Source: Apostichopus japonicus
Taxonomy: Eukaryota > Echinodermata > Holothuroidea > Aspidochirotida > Stichopodidae
DNA: 64,000 nt
Assembly: GCF_037975245.1 (NCBI RefSeq)
Contig: NC_092575.1
Span: forward strand, 17,823,810-17,887,809
Direction of reading: 5' to 3'
Under the pieces are notes generated by a model. The model saw only the letters and a program-made list of their open reading frames with translations, was not told where the DNA came from and searched no databases. A program made the position numbers and the translations under genes. Below, in pieces: positions 11,814 through 22,895 of this stretch (position 1 is the first letter of the stretch; the number at the start of each line of letters is the position of its first letter).

Positions 11814-13499
11814 TTAGGCCCAGATGTCTTCGTTTACCCTCGCGTTGTTTCTGTCTAACATATATTTCTTCATCCAACCTTTGCGGCTACACGACGAACA
11901 CGTGTTATCCCAATCACTACTGTAATAATCCAATTTCTGTCGGTCTTCCGGGTTGCTATGTACATACTTTGTTAGGATAGAGCAATGTGTTTTATTGGCC
12001 AATGGTAACAAGAAGTGATCCACCGAAGGTCTCGACGTTAATTGACCCATGCTCCTCCAGCGGAAGTAATCGAAATATTTCTCGTCGTTGGTGTCAAGTT
12101 CACGGATGTATGACACGAGTTCATCCATAGATTCAAACATGTCAACGTGTAAGAACGAATTTGGTGGAGCCACTCTGAGATAATGTTCAAACGGTGCTCC
12201 AACTACAATCGGTAAAACTCCCAACTTTAAGGAACGCCAAAATTTCTCGGTAAGGTATTCATCGCAACAGCTGTTTTCGAGACTGAGGTAAAATTTGTAC
12301 TTGGTAAAAATAGCTGTATAGGTCCTTTCTTTATTATTCCACTTAACTTCTTTATCGCCACATTTTCCATACGTGTCAACATCAATCTTTGTCTTGAGCT
12401 CGTTCACAAACATAAGACGATCCCAGTGTAAGGTTTCACAATGACTTGACATCCAAGCTATAAGGTGTGTTTTCCTGCTCATAAAATTGGTGACGTTGAT
12501 GTTCCACTCTCGTGGCATTTTGTATTGTTTAAAAAATCCATACGGGTGATAAAAGTCAGATTTTCGCCTATAGGAGTCAACCCAGTCGTAGGTGATATTA
12601 CCATATTGTCTGGGCGGTCTAAGTCCAGGGACATAAAATGGGCTCTCTTGAGTAACCATGACCCACTTCTGACTCTCCGTCCGGTTACCGTGGGCCCAGT
12701 CCCACATTTCTGGAGTTATCCATTCGTAAACATTCGTAAATATCACAACGTCGTAGCCGGCAAGATCACGTGGTTCCTCCGAGTGATGTAAGATTATTTT
12801 GCACTTTAATGCAGGGCAAGAGAATACTCGTGGGAAGTCGACGAGGTGGTGAAACTGAACATTTGACTTTGAACGACAAAACTGATACCATCTTGGTCTC
12901 ATTCCAAACAACAGAAACTTTTTCATCCCACAGAATCTTTCTGCGTTTAACATTTTCAGATATTCCAATGATGGGATTGACCCCTGACCCCTGGAGTCAT
13001 TCTCAACATTTGATGACAAAGTGTCGGCCTGGGCAATGGTCTTGTTAACATTGAGATTGAATGCATTATTGTCAATGAAGGTATCCTTCTGATGTATGAG
13101 TCTTTCGCTGTCACTGATGTCTGAAAGTCCTATAATATCAGATTGAAATTTGTTTTTAGAAGGCACATTATTAACTCTGTCGCTCGGATGTTTAGCATTA
13201 TCCTGTCTTAGTGACTGCATACCAATAGGGTTATCCCACAATTTGAAAACAGGAATCGAATCCATATATTGCAGCTTGTTATTTTGATCCGTGCGAGAAT
13301 CCCAATCGGAGAGTTTTCGAACATGCCGTGCTCTGTTGTTGGATGACGTCACGAAGGAGAAATCACGATAGCAATAGAAAATGGCGCACACGGTTAACAT
13401 ATTCACAGCGAACCAAACTTTAGTCAATCGTTTAGAACGTTTGATCCTTCTGACACTAGTAAGACTCCGACGGATAGTAAAAAGTCTAGTAAACGCCAT
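11814..13499 (-). CDS. Alpha-1,3-fucosyltransferase, GT10 family, complete single-exon gene
   Basis: 561 residues from an ATG at 13499 in a good context, without introns. It looks like a type II Golgi protein: a basic cytosolic tail (residues 1-27), a membrane anchor at about 28-44, and a long polar stem to about 185. The GT10 N-terminal part follows (about 190-290, with CKIILHHSEEPRDL and KWVMVTQESPF), then the C-terminal catalytic part (about 310-490). The GDP-fucose motif is clear at 401-421: YKFYLSLENS then CCDEYLTEKFW, the family's FYLxxENSxxxDYxTEKxW. Sequons lie at 152, 272, 301, 335 and 502, and a C-terminal CxxC at 534-537. The family adds alpha-1,3-linked fucose to GlcNAc-containing glycans. 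The acceptor (Lewis-type, core N-glycan or other) cannot be read from sequence. The stem is longer than in vertebrate family members. The paralogue ends at 192. Confidence 0.95.
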   Translation of the reverse strand: MAFTRLFTIRRSLTSVRRIKRSKRLTKVWFAVNMLTVCAIFYCYRDFSFVTSSNNRARHVRKLSDWDSRTDQNNKLQYMDSIPVFKLWDNPIGMQSLRQDNAKHPSDRVNNVPSKNKFQSDIIGLSDISDSERLIHQKDTFIDNNAFNLNVNKTIAQADTLSSNVENDSRGQGSIPSLEYLKMLNAERFCGMKKFLLFGMRPRWYQFCRSKSNVQFHHLVDFPRVFSCPALKCKIILHHSEEPRDLAGYDVVIFTNVYEWITPEMWDWAHGNRTESQKWVMVTQESPFYVPGLRPPRQYGNITYDWVDSYRRKSDFYHPYGFFKQYKMPREWNINVTNFMSRKTHLIAWMSSHCETLHWDRLMFVNELKTKIDVDTYGKCGDKEVKWNNKERTYTAIFTKYKFYLSLENSCCDEYLTEKFWRSLKLGVLPIVVGAPFEHYLRVAPPNSFLHVDMFESMDELVSYIRELDTNDEKYFDYFRWRSMGQLTSRPSVDHFLLPLANKTHCSILTKYVHSNPEDRQKLDYYSSDWDNTCSSCSRKGWMKKYMLDRNNARVNEDIWA

Positions 13500-15271
13500 G
13501 AGGTGTTTCTATCTTCGAATTGCTCAAAGATGGTGGTTCTTTTTTTTTTTTCTCCAGACGGAAAGCTGGCAGATTGGTATGGTTAATACTTAGCCATTGT
13601 TTCATTTAATTTCACACACGGTAAGGAGAGGAGCAAAACTTCATTCGAGACAACTTCGTTAGCGAATGTTCCGATAACTTCCTTTCAATGTAACGATGAG
13701 AGTAAAACACCTAGGCTATACACAGTGCTCCCAAAGCGAGAAAACTGGCAGTAAAGTACAGTACTAACTTTCCGCCAGAAACACTGAGTGTGCGCAGGTT
13801 TAAGGCCTATATATAAAGTAACATGACTTCTATACCTTCTGTTAACGTAAAGACTTCTGAATATGTCCACATGTCAGTGTTTCATTGATGCTTTTCACCC
13901 ATGATGATGTTCCAAGAATGCTGAGACGGCCATGATAATTCCACAAGCACCTTGCGAATATATCTAGGCTATTTTCTTTTGACAATAGGCAATGTATTGG
14001 AGATACAGCCTGTACACTAAAAGATACGGATAATAGAGATTCCAACAAATACCGTGTGTTGGAGAGGCAGGGCACGAAACAAGGATATGCCAAAGTTGTT
14101 TTGTGGTTGATCATCCGAGCATGCGATGCCGTCAGACGATATTACTCAAGAAAGAGACTGCATCCAAAAAGTTGAAAAAAAAACTGGTTGCTTCGTACAA
14201 TATGCTTCGAACAGGCGGGGATACAGATAAGGGGTCAATTAGGGCCCGGGGTAAATATAAAGGGAATATCGGGAAAATATGGGATAATGTATAGAACATT
14301 CTCAAATATACTAAAGGAAAGCAATGGAAAAGGGGGCCCGACGTCATAATTGTCCCCGGTCCCGACTCCGTTCTTTATACCGCTAGTGTGTCAGGGAGTG
14401 GAGAGAGCTATGAAGGGGGGGGGGGTCCGGATGGTTTCGCTATGCGGAGGTAAGAGCCATATCAACAATCACGCAAAAGGCACAAATCCAGCAATACAGT
14501 TCACATTAAACTGCATGGTTACAACAATATGGTTTAATTCAAGAACAAGGAAATGATTTGAACTTGAAAGGAGAATACAGTGGTTTTCACTTTAGTCTCA
14601 CACAGTGGGGACATGACGAATAGCGGATAATCTGTTTATATAATTGTATGTTTAATGACACACAATAAAACTTCACCTCTTCTATACTCAAAATCTAAGT
14701 GGTCATTGTGATTATAAATTGTGTAACTATAGGTGCTAAGACTAGCCGAAGCCACAAGCTGTCATATGATGGGTATGTGGTATGTCAGTTGAAAGGTTCC
14801 ATCTATGCATATATAGCGACCGTGATATGTGTAACGAGTTTAGTGTGTAAGGCAGTGGAGTATTTCATTGTGGTTAGGCTGTACTAAGCGATTGCTTACA
14901 AGCCAATTTCCTTTTCTAATTTATATGTATAGCCTTGTTTCGTTTCGTTGCGATATCAAAATTGCTTAACAGGCAGTAAACTACTATATGGAAGTTTATG
15001 TGTAAATAAAGGTGAAGCACCTCTTTGTTATTTACATTTATAAATTCTGTTTTTATAAGCATCATATATGTATGAATAGGCCCTTCAATTAGTGAACAAA
15101 GAGGACAGAGAGAGCAAAAGCAGTAAATAAAAACAATATTATACACGAGTCGGCAAGTTTCTGTCAGATAAGGAGGGCATTGACATATAGTATAGTTGTA
15201 TATACATTACACAAATATTTTTCACCAAGCAGAATTAGAGAGATCCTTTGACAATTGTTAGTTGCATGCGT
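13500..15271. other. Upstream flank of the fucosyltransferase, no other gene seen
   Basis: The 5' UTR and promoter of the - strand gene must lie here. A TATATATAAAG string at 13808-13818 is a possible TATA element but cannot be tied to a start site. Small frames in 13.8-14.6 kb show no motif. A poly-G run sits at about 14416-14425. Confidence 0.45.
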
Positions 15272-15909
15272 CCAGGGGCGTAGCCAGGATTTTCAAAGTT
15301 GTAGGCACGACTATCTGACCGGAGCGCCACCATCAGTTGGCGCGGAGCGTACAGGAACATTTTTGGTTCTACAACCCCCCCCCCCCTCTCAGATGGCCGG
15401 AAACGGCCCTTCCCGAGAGTTCATTCTGGTTTCCTGGCCTCTTGCTAACTTGAGACACCTCATTCAATCAGTGGCGTAGGAAGGTACTTTTGAGTGGGGG
15501 GGGGGGCTGAAGACTGATGGCCGGTCTGGGGGAGGGGTCTAAGGGGAGGGGGTTTCCCCCTCCCCTTTGGATTTTTTTTGCATTTTCACCTGGCCTTAGA
15601 TGCAATTTGGTGCTCCAAATGAGATTTTTTTCTCATTTGGAAATGAAAAAGGGGTTTTCTGACTTGCGGAGCGGGGGGGGGGGGGGGAAATGATACTTCC
15701 GCCCCCCATATTTTTCACTGGGGGGGGGGGGGGGCTGGCGCCCCCCAGCCCCCCGGTTCCTACGCCCTTGCATTCAATATACCTTTCAACCCCAAAACAA
15801 GCGAGTTAAAATATTAATATAGAATTATGGATGTTTTTAAAAAAAGATAACTTGGCCAAAAAAAGTGTAGGCCCGGGCCTACAGTGCTACATATTGGCTA
15901 CGCCCCTGG
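15272..15909. mobile_element. TIR element with CCAGGGGCGTAGCCA ends, interrupted by a nested element
   Basis: Left end CCAGGGGCGTAGCCA (15272-15286) is perfectly inverted at the right end (15895-15909). About 336 bp of element remain once the nested 15469-15770 insertion and its TSD are removed. No transposase, so non-autonomous. Target duplication is unclear, since only GCGT-like matches flank it. GGGGCGTAGCC termini are common among non-autonomous DNA transposons of marine animals. Confidence 0.8.
15469..15770 (+). mobile_element. hAT-type MITE, GGCGTAGGAA family, copy 1
   Basis: 302 bp flanked by a perfect 8-bp duplication CATTCAAT (15461-15468 and 15771-15778). Inverted termini are CAGTGGCGTAGGAA and, read inward from the right, CAAGGGCGTAGGAA. 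An 8-bp duplication and C-A ends fit the hAT superfamily. The interior carries long G and C runs and an inverted CTCATTTGG/CCAAATGAG block. A second copy lies at 60246-60612. It is inserted into the 15272-15909 element, so it is the younger of the two. Confidence 0.9.
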
Positions 15910-16746
15910 CGTATATGAGAATTCACCGTTATACTTGATCCTTTCTATACGGTAGGTCATTACATATAATAGACTGACAACTTGAACTCCGAAATATGTC
16001 AGAATTGATTTAAACCACGAAGTTGTTAAGGCTTGGAAGAGATATGCTCTGCACTATACAACCGTGCTATATATAGCCTAGGGATAACTGTTTTTTAAAC
16101 TGCCGATCTGTAATTCGTTTAGCCGTCGATATATCGCATAATATTCCCTCTCTATTTATTTGAAGTCAACCAATCGAATAATAGTAGAAAGTTGCAGTAT
16201 TTTAGTGAAATATAATTCAAAAGAAACAGAAAGTCGATTTGGATGCCCGGAATGTGGATTTTTCAAATCCAAGAAAATGCTAGCATTTTATTGGACACCA
16301 TTTTAGTTTATTGGGAATTAGTTGAAATTCTCTATATTAACTTAACATAGAAACTTGTATTAAACTGCATGTCGCAATATGTATAAAAAAAACCCCCCAA
16401 AACCCAGCCGAATTGCAGTAGATATACAGATTACTCACACTTCCTTCTTTCTCTATTGAGTATAAAATCTAAAAGTAAAACTATGAGGAAGTAGGAAGAA
16501 AAAAGACATCGGCCCTCATGACTAACCTTGCATACAGTTACAAAGACATACCCAAACCACACACCACACAAAGCAGAAAGGAAACAACAAAGGTGACCTA
16601 TTTAGCAAAACAACATACGGATACGTGAGAGATATTGCTAAAATGTGGCCTGTTTTTAACTGACATGTGTACTTCAGTAATATAAAGGTCTTTCTTTTGT
16701 CACATTGTTGTCTATCACTAGCTTTCCTACGAAGCTTAATCACTAG
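15910..16746. other. Intergenic stretch, no gene seen
   Basis: AT-rich DNA with no recognised coding or repeat structure. Confidence 0.45.
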
Positions 16747-16812
16747 TATGTATGTATGTATATTAGATCCTCCTGCAAGCAGGAACTCGCGAAGAAGCCA
16801 TCATTGGCTATA
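16747..16812 (-). mobile_element. SINE 3' tail fragment
   Basis: A 5'-truncated copy of the tail of the SINE at 17048-17294. It shares TTCGCGAGTTCCTGCTTGCA and GGAGGATCTAA (read on the - strand) and ends in the same (TACA)n tail. Confidence 0.75.
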
Positions 16813-17047
16813 TAAAAATAGCTACTGTAAACAAACTAAAAAACAATTGATAGAAAATACATTCAGTATTAAAAGGTTTAGAAATCTCAGTTAAGGAAAT
16901 AAAAAAATAAAAACCTATTGTAACAGAGATCTGTTAAAACTTCTAAGATTATTTGAGAAAACAAGTCTGACAGTCTGTACTTTGACTTTGGTGTCATTGT
17001 CATTGAAAAATGAAGCCATAATTTGTTTGTCATAAAAGTCAGCATGA

Positions 17048-17294
17048 TTGTATGTATGTATGTATTTTAGATCCTCCTGCAAGCAGGAACTCGCGAAGAA
17101 GCCGCATTGGCTTATCAAAGCCGCAAGCTGACCAAAGTCAGTCTCTTACATTCAAATTTAACGTCCATGATTATGAATTGTTAATTGTCAACAACTCTGT
17201 AACTGGACGACATACATTAATCTTGGAGTGACTCGAACCGGGGACCTTATGATTGGAAGGCACCGGCGTTAACCACTGAGCTAACACTCCAGTG
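17048..17294 (-). mobile_element. tRNA-derived SINE
   Basis: Read on the - strand, the head (17290 to 17225) resembles a tRNA: GGAGTG..., an A-box-like TAGCTCAGTGG, an anticodon-loop-like CTTCCAA (as in tRNA-Gly TCC), a B-box-like GGTTCGAGTC and a closing CACTCC. The anticodon stem does not pair and the head is only 66 nt, so this is not a working tRNA gene. A body with CTTGCGGCTTTGATAAGCC follows, then a tail of TACA repeats. The body and tail probably copy the 3' end of a partner LINE. Confidence 0.75.
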
Positions 17295-17609
17295 AACACT
17301 AGTGAATACATGCTGTCAAAGTTTATGGTGGTAGATATCAGAAGGTACTCTGTGGCAACATTTCTCTTCCTATACGGAACGCCATCTCTCTTTTCACAAC
17401 TTTAGGGAAAAATATCAATATGTCAAGAAAAAAGTATTACGGTTATCTTGTTACAATGTGAACATCATCATGACTCAATAAGTTCAATTTCCAATATATT
17501 AGCATATCAGACATAATATCAACGTTTCTCAAGAATAAAAGCAAGTTTTATTCAATCCTGAGAACTTTGTTTTGGTGTGAACATATGTGCGCTAATTGGC
17601 GCTATTCGT

Positions 17610-18705
17610 TTAAATTGATGATATGCTGAGCGCTTCAATTGATGATATGCTGAGCACTCAAATTGATGGTATGTCAGGCTGCGCACTTCAATTGATGATA
17701 TGCTGAGCAATTCAATTGATGATATGCCAGGTTGCGCACTTCAATTGATGATATGCTGAGCAATTCAATTGATGATATGCCAGGTTGCGCACTTCAATTG
17801 ATGATATGCTGAGCAATTCAATTGATGATATGCCAGGTTGCGCACTTCAATTGATGATATGCTGAGCAATTCAATTGATGGTATGTCAGGCTGCGCACTT
17901 CAATTGATGATATGCTGAGCAATTCAATTGATGGTATGTCAGGCTGCGCACTTCAATTGATGATATGCTGAGCAATTCAATTGATGATATGCCAGGTTGC
18001 GCACTTCAATTGATGATATGCTGAGCACTTAAATTGATGGTATGTCAGGCTGCGCACTTCAATTGATGATATGCTGAGCAATTCAATTGATGATATGCCA
18101 GGTTGCGCACTTCAATTGATGATATGCTGAGCAATTCAATTGATGATATGCTGAGCAATTTTATCGATCAGCCGAATACTCCAATTTCGTGATATGCAGA
18201 GCACTTTATCTATGCTATGCTGAATACTTCAATTGATGATATACTAAGTTCTTCAATTGATGATACCCTTAGCACTTCAATTGATAATATGCTGAGTACT
18301 TATATATGTTATACTCATCATTTAAATTGATGATATACTGAATACTTCAATTGATGATATACTTAGTTCTTCAATTGATGATACCCTTAGTACTTCAATT
18401 GATATTATGCTGAGTACTAATATATGCTATACTCAGCATTTAAATTAGTGATGATATACTGAATACTTCAATTGATGATATACTAAGCTCTTCAATTGAG
18501 GATACTGCAGAGTACCGTACTTAAGTAATATGAGTAATATTTTATACTTCAATTGATGATATGCTGGGCACTTGTATCGATGTTACGTAGAGCACTCCAA
18601 TTGATGATATGCTGAGTAGTTCTTTCTACTTCAATTGATGATATGCTGAGTAGTTCTTTCCACTTCAATCGATGATATGCTGAGCGCCTCAATTGATAAC
18701 TAAGT
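17610..18705. repeat. CAATTGATGATATG satellite with 53-bp higher-order unit
   Basis: About 40 copies of a 22-28 bp monomer built on CAATTGATGATATGCTGAGC. Between about 17680 and 18150 they form a regular 53-bp dimer in which one half ends TGCTGAGCAATT and the other TGCCAGGTTGCGCA (joints at 17681, 17734, 17787). The array decays rightwards into single, mutated monomers. Confidence 0.95.
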
Positions 18706-18754
18706 ACGGTAACATCGTTTTCACATCTGCTGGTGATCTCAACTGGCAAAAGGT

Positions 18755-18795
18755 TGATGACATCAGGGAGTTATAACAACTCCCTGATGTCATCA
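18755..18795. repeat. Perfect 18-bp inverted repeat (hairpin)
   Basis: Arms TGATGACATCAGGGAGTT and AACTCCCTGATGTCATCA enclose a 5-base loop ATAAC. Each arm carries a CRE/AP-1-like TGATGACATCA string. It lies 50 bp after the satellite. Confidence 0.9.
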
Positions 18796-18975
18796 GTCCG
18801 CCAAAGGTGAAAATACTGTTTAGTTTCGTCACGACACTCTGTTTCTATTAGTTATACTGACAGTTCTACAAAAATGTTTACTTCCGTTGTCGTTAAACAA
18901 TTGACAAATTCCATATTGGTTCCTTTCGTTTTTGTCTCAGTAGCCAAGATTCATCAAAATTTGAACTCTTGAGGT

Positions 18976-19054
18976 TTACACTCTATTGTTATTTTTTGCA
19001 TTAAATTGTTATTTGTTACACTCTATTGTTCATTGTTACACTCTATTGTTCTTT
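18976..19054. repeat. TTACACTCTATTGTT short tandem repeat
   Basis: Three copies of a 15-bp unit, TTACACTCTATTGTT, within 80 bp; the spacing is uneven. Confidence 0.7.
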
Positions 19055-20704
19055 CGTATATAATTCTGTTTGTTCTTCATGCCGATATATATGTATAACG
19101 ATGTTGACTTTATATAATATTATCTCAATATAATATTTGTTTATAATTAAGTAACGGAATTACACCGAGTGGTATGGTCATAACCTTTCCGCTCGGATAA
19201 ATATTTAGATGTCAAAGCGTTGAATTTTTCACCATGGTATTTTAATTCAAAAGAGACCATGAACATATTCTTTTTTAGCTTTAAAGCTGCACTTTACCTT
19301 GAATTTGTCTGCGTTTTCTGCTAACATATACTCAACCATTAAAGGGAGATATTGAATTAGCATACAATGTCATAATTAACATGAAAAAGATAAATATTCC
19401 AAAATGTTAATTGAAAACTCCATCTCGATATATTTTGTGTTCATCAATCAAAATACGATTGATTTAATGTAACTTCTTTGACTGGATATGGGGTTGATTT
19501 TTGTCAAGAAATGGATCGCAGTAGGTGAAATGTAATGCCATCATGACAAATGTTCTTCGAGGCTTCAGTTTCCTACTATATTGTCTCAGAAAAGGAATTG
19601 CAGATGAAAACATTTCATTAGATTAAATTTGCGGAAACCATTTTATCATAGAAAGAAGAAATTAGGTAGGGTGGCGAGGGGCTGGAATAAATAGCTGACA
19701 TGAAGCAATGCAATGGTTCAAACCACATATATACATATCTTATATAGGTTGCTTGTGGTATAGCGTGTCATGTTTGGAACAAATATTGCAGAACTATAGG
19801 CTCATGCACTGATGCGAATTACAACCCGAACGGAAAATACAATTTTTTCCTAATGTTAGTTGAAACCTCCAATTTGTCCCCTTTAAAGGTTAAAACACAA
19901 ATTCGACATATTGGGTGATTTAATGGTCATATATATTTGCTTTTAACAAGCTCCAGGTGATTGATCCAATTTAATTTTCAGAAGGTGTGAAAACGTTATA
20001 ACAAATGCCACAATCGAAATCACGTGACGTCAAATTTAACTGACGATTTTCTCATATTGGGTTTCTCATATTGGCTAAAACTGAGATATGAAAAGAAAGA
20101 AAGTTAACATTTGTTTTGTTAGACTGTTAAAGTTATTAAAATGGGTGGGCCTGAATCAAAATGACCTCTTATTATTGGGGGTTTGGGTTTATTCTTTGGC
20201 CTTAAGCCAAAAAAACTGACCGTTGACAAACGATGCCTGCAATTCTTATGAGGGATGATTATAGGCACACAGTAAATTTATCATGTGTATCTTTAACAGA
20301 TAGTGTAATCATTCTAGGCTGTAGTTCTTTATCACTATTTAACATTGATTTTGACCCTTTAAAAACATTATGTGGTTGGACTTCATAGCCTAACACACTG
20401 ACCATTAGGTGATTTCCTCGTGAGTTTCAACGCAAAATTCAATGGGAAACCATAAGACATTTTGAGGGCCTCAAGTAACATGCTCAAAATGCATTGTGAA
20501 TTTTCAAGGACAAAAACCCATCCATGTGATGTGTTGTTTATAAGAAACTTACAGTCCATGTTTTGTTTAAGTTATTTGAATTGATGGAACAATGTATTAT
20601 CATCAACATTTAACTGCTAAACCAAACTCAGATTTTGAAGGAAACTTTACTTGTTCATTCTTATGCTGGATTAATACCACAGTGGAAATGTATTTAGGAG
20701 ACAA
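19055..20704. other. Intergenic stretch, no gene seen
   Basis: AT-rich sequence; nothing with coding character or repeat structure was recognised. Confidence 0.45.
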
Positions 20705-21028
20705 GAACTTGTCCAGTTGCTCCTCTGCTCCACTGCTCCTCTGCTCCTCCCCTCCTTTCCCCCTCTCCCCCTCTCCTCCTCTCCTCCTCCCCTCCTCCCC
20801 TCTTCCACTCTTCCCCTCCTCCCCTCCTCCCCTCCTCCCCTCCTGCCCTCCTGCCCTCCTGCCCTCCTGCCCTCACCCTCCTCTCCTCCCCTCCTCCCCC
20901 TCCCCTCCCCTCCTCCCTCCTCCCCTCCTCCCCTCCTCCCCACCTCCCCTCCTCCCCTCTCCCCTCACCTTCCTCCCCTCCCATCCTCCCATCCTCCCCC
21001 TCCCGTCCTCCCCTCGTCCCTCCTCAAA
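20705..21028. repeat. (CCTCCTCC)n polypyrimidine minisatellite
   Basis: Over 300 bp of almost pure pyrimidine on the + strand, mainly CTCCCCTC and CTGCCCTC units. All open frames across it are low-complexity translations of the repeat and are not genes. The purine strand has many G-runs and the tract can in principle form a triplex. Confidence 0.97.
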
Positions 21029-21847
21029 TCTCGAAATTGTTATCTTCCGTGGACGATAACCGCAAAACTAACCCTATAAGTAATTACTTAAGTCGTTTAT
21101 ATAAAATCTATTAGAAGTACATAATCTTTTAATCTACTGGCTATAGAGTCGTCCAGTCATTGACAATAATTGGCATGGTAGATTATTTGTCATTTTTTAT
21201 TTTTTTTTATTTTACTTCATCGATTCTAAAATAACACATATATTAAAAATACATAACGCCAACCACAGCAACAGCAAAAATAAACAAACATAAACAACAA
21301 CAGTATCAATCATTTTATCCAACCACACACATCCACACAAAAATGACTTCCACTTCATGAATGACCGAGACGATCAAAATATGAAGCTTTTGTAGAGTTT
21401 GTATAGGGCCTAGATTAGAACGTTCGAATCATTTAAAAGTTCCAACGAAAGTAAAAATTCCGTTTTTTGTTGTCATGAGAGTTGGTATTTTGATATGTTG
21501 CTGACGTGAAGGTGGGGAGGAGGGTGGGGGGGGGGGTGGCAATGGAGATTGGTCACTTTGGATCGAGTGATCAATTTTGCACTTATTATTTGTACTGACA
21601 TATATGAAAACGACGAAAATAATTCATAACGTATATAAAAACAATTGCCTTTGACTTTGGCATCTTGTGAACACACGTATATGCACATCCTAGGAATAGT
21701 TTCCTTCAATACTATGGTTTTGGATATGGGTATGTCAGTTTGAAAAGATCACAATGGCCGTGAAGCCGAAACATTATTAAGCTCAATTCAAACAATTTTG
21801 CAATGAAGTTCATTATTTCCATTTCTAATACATAATGTATTTAGGGG

Positions 21848-21945
21848 ACAATAACTTGCCCCTCCTCCCTACTCCCCTCTCCTCCTTCCCTCCTTCTTCC
21901 TCTCCACCACTCCAACCTTCCTCCTACCCCTCCTCCCCCTCACGG
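21848..21945. repeat. Second polypyrimidine tract with shared left flank
   Basis: A CT-rich run of about 100 bp. The sequence just before it (ATGTATTTAGGGGACAATAA) matches that before the 20705 tract (ATGTATTTAGGAGACAAGAA). The two tracts therefore probably belong to copies of one interspersed repeat. Confidence 0.7.
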
Positions 21946-22649
21946 GGGGATGTAACATGTATCTCTCCTATTCCTACCCCGCATGCTCCGCTATTAGATA
22001 GTGTGTCGTTTCTTTATCCACAGCACAACCTTGGTGATCATCAATGTACAGTGTAACTGCATATACGTTATTGTTAATCCTTTCTAGAATGGTACGAGAT
22101 TTCACTTGTTGTATCCATGCACTCACCATTCTCAATCTATAGACTGGCTGTAATAACATAACACTCTATGTATGTCAAAGTTCGCACAATGTGATATAAG
22201 TCAACAAAAGATTATTCATAAACACTTTTGGTGCTTTGATATCAAAGTCATTGACACCATACCAGACAATAGCTTTAAGTCAGTGTTCACCAAAAAAGGA
22301 ACAGAACTTAAAAAGTGTCAAAGAATCTGAAGGTGCCACAAACGTTCAGTTTTACTGTGTGCATGACCCCATTAGTTCAATGCTATACGGTATATTGATA
22401 CTACCATTACGATAGATTATGGTAGATTAATACCACCATTCATCAGAGAGTGGAAATTAACTATCTCTAGAAACGATTATACGCCAGAGAAGCAGATTAC
22501 AAAGGAAAAACAATAATTAAATTAAGAAAGATATTACGGAATTATGAGGGGGATAATTTGTTCAATCAACTAGACGATAACTTACGGTCTATATAAATGA
22601 GGCACTCTCAATGTTATTAAGCCTTCATTTATTGGCTGTCTAACCTATA

Positions 22650-22895
22650 TCAGAGGGCAGTTTGGTCTGAGGCCCTACATCGCTATACGAGCACAGTGAC
22701 CCGACTGGCGGTGTCGAGGCCTTGAAAGAAGCGTCTAATTTGGCGCGACGGACGGAACTATATAGCATCAATTCACCACCAAGAATCAATCGGCGCGTTC
22801 TGCACCTCAGTTTTGAGGCGCATTCCTTGCCTCGGACAAAACGGTGCTGCGGGTGGTTTCGAACCAGCATTTCGGTAGGCCAATCCGCCCCTGTT
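22650..22895. mobile_element. GC-richer MITE-like element
   Basis: A segment with much higher CpG content than its surroundings. It ends in imperfect inverted repeats: CAGAGGGCAGTTTGG at left and, read inward from the right, CAGGGGCGGATTGG. No target duplication was found. Small frames inside on both strands look like by-products of the composition. A GGTTCGAAACC string resembles a pol III B box, so a tRNA-related SINE is the alternative. Confidence 0.4.

Noticed and set aside
12465-13048. Open frames of 90-110 codons on the + strand
   Set aside because: Shadows on the opposite strand of the fucosyltransferase coding sequence.
13808-13818. TATATATAAAG as the TATA box of the fucosyltransferase
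   Set aside because: Better oriented for the + strand; TATA-like strings are common in this AT-rich DNA and no start site anchors it.
17225-17290. Functional tRNA-Gly gene on the - strand
   Set aside because: The anticodon stem does not pair, the length is short, and a SINE body and tail follow.
17610-18705. CRISPR-like array
   Set aside because: Repeats are contiguous satellite monomers without unique spacers, in a eukaryotic setting.
20592-21079. Long open frames of up to 155 codons on both strands
   Set aside because: Low-complexity translations of the CT-rich minisatellite; frames on both strands are open only because the repeat lacks stops.
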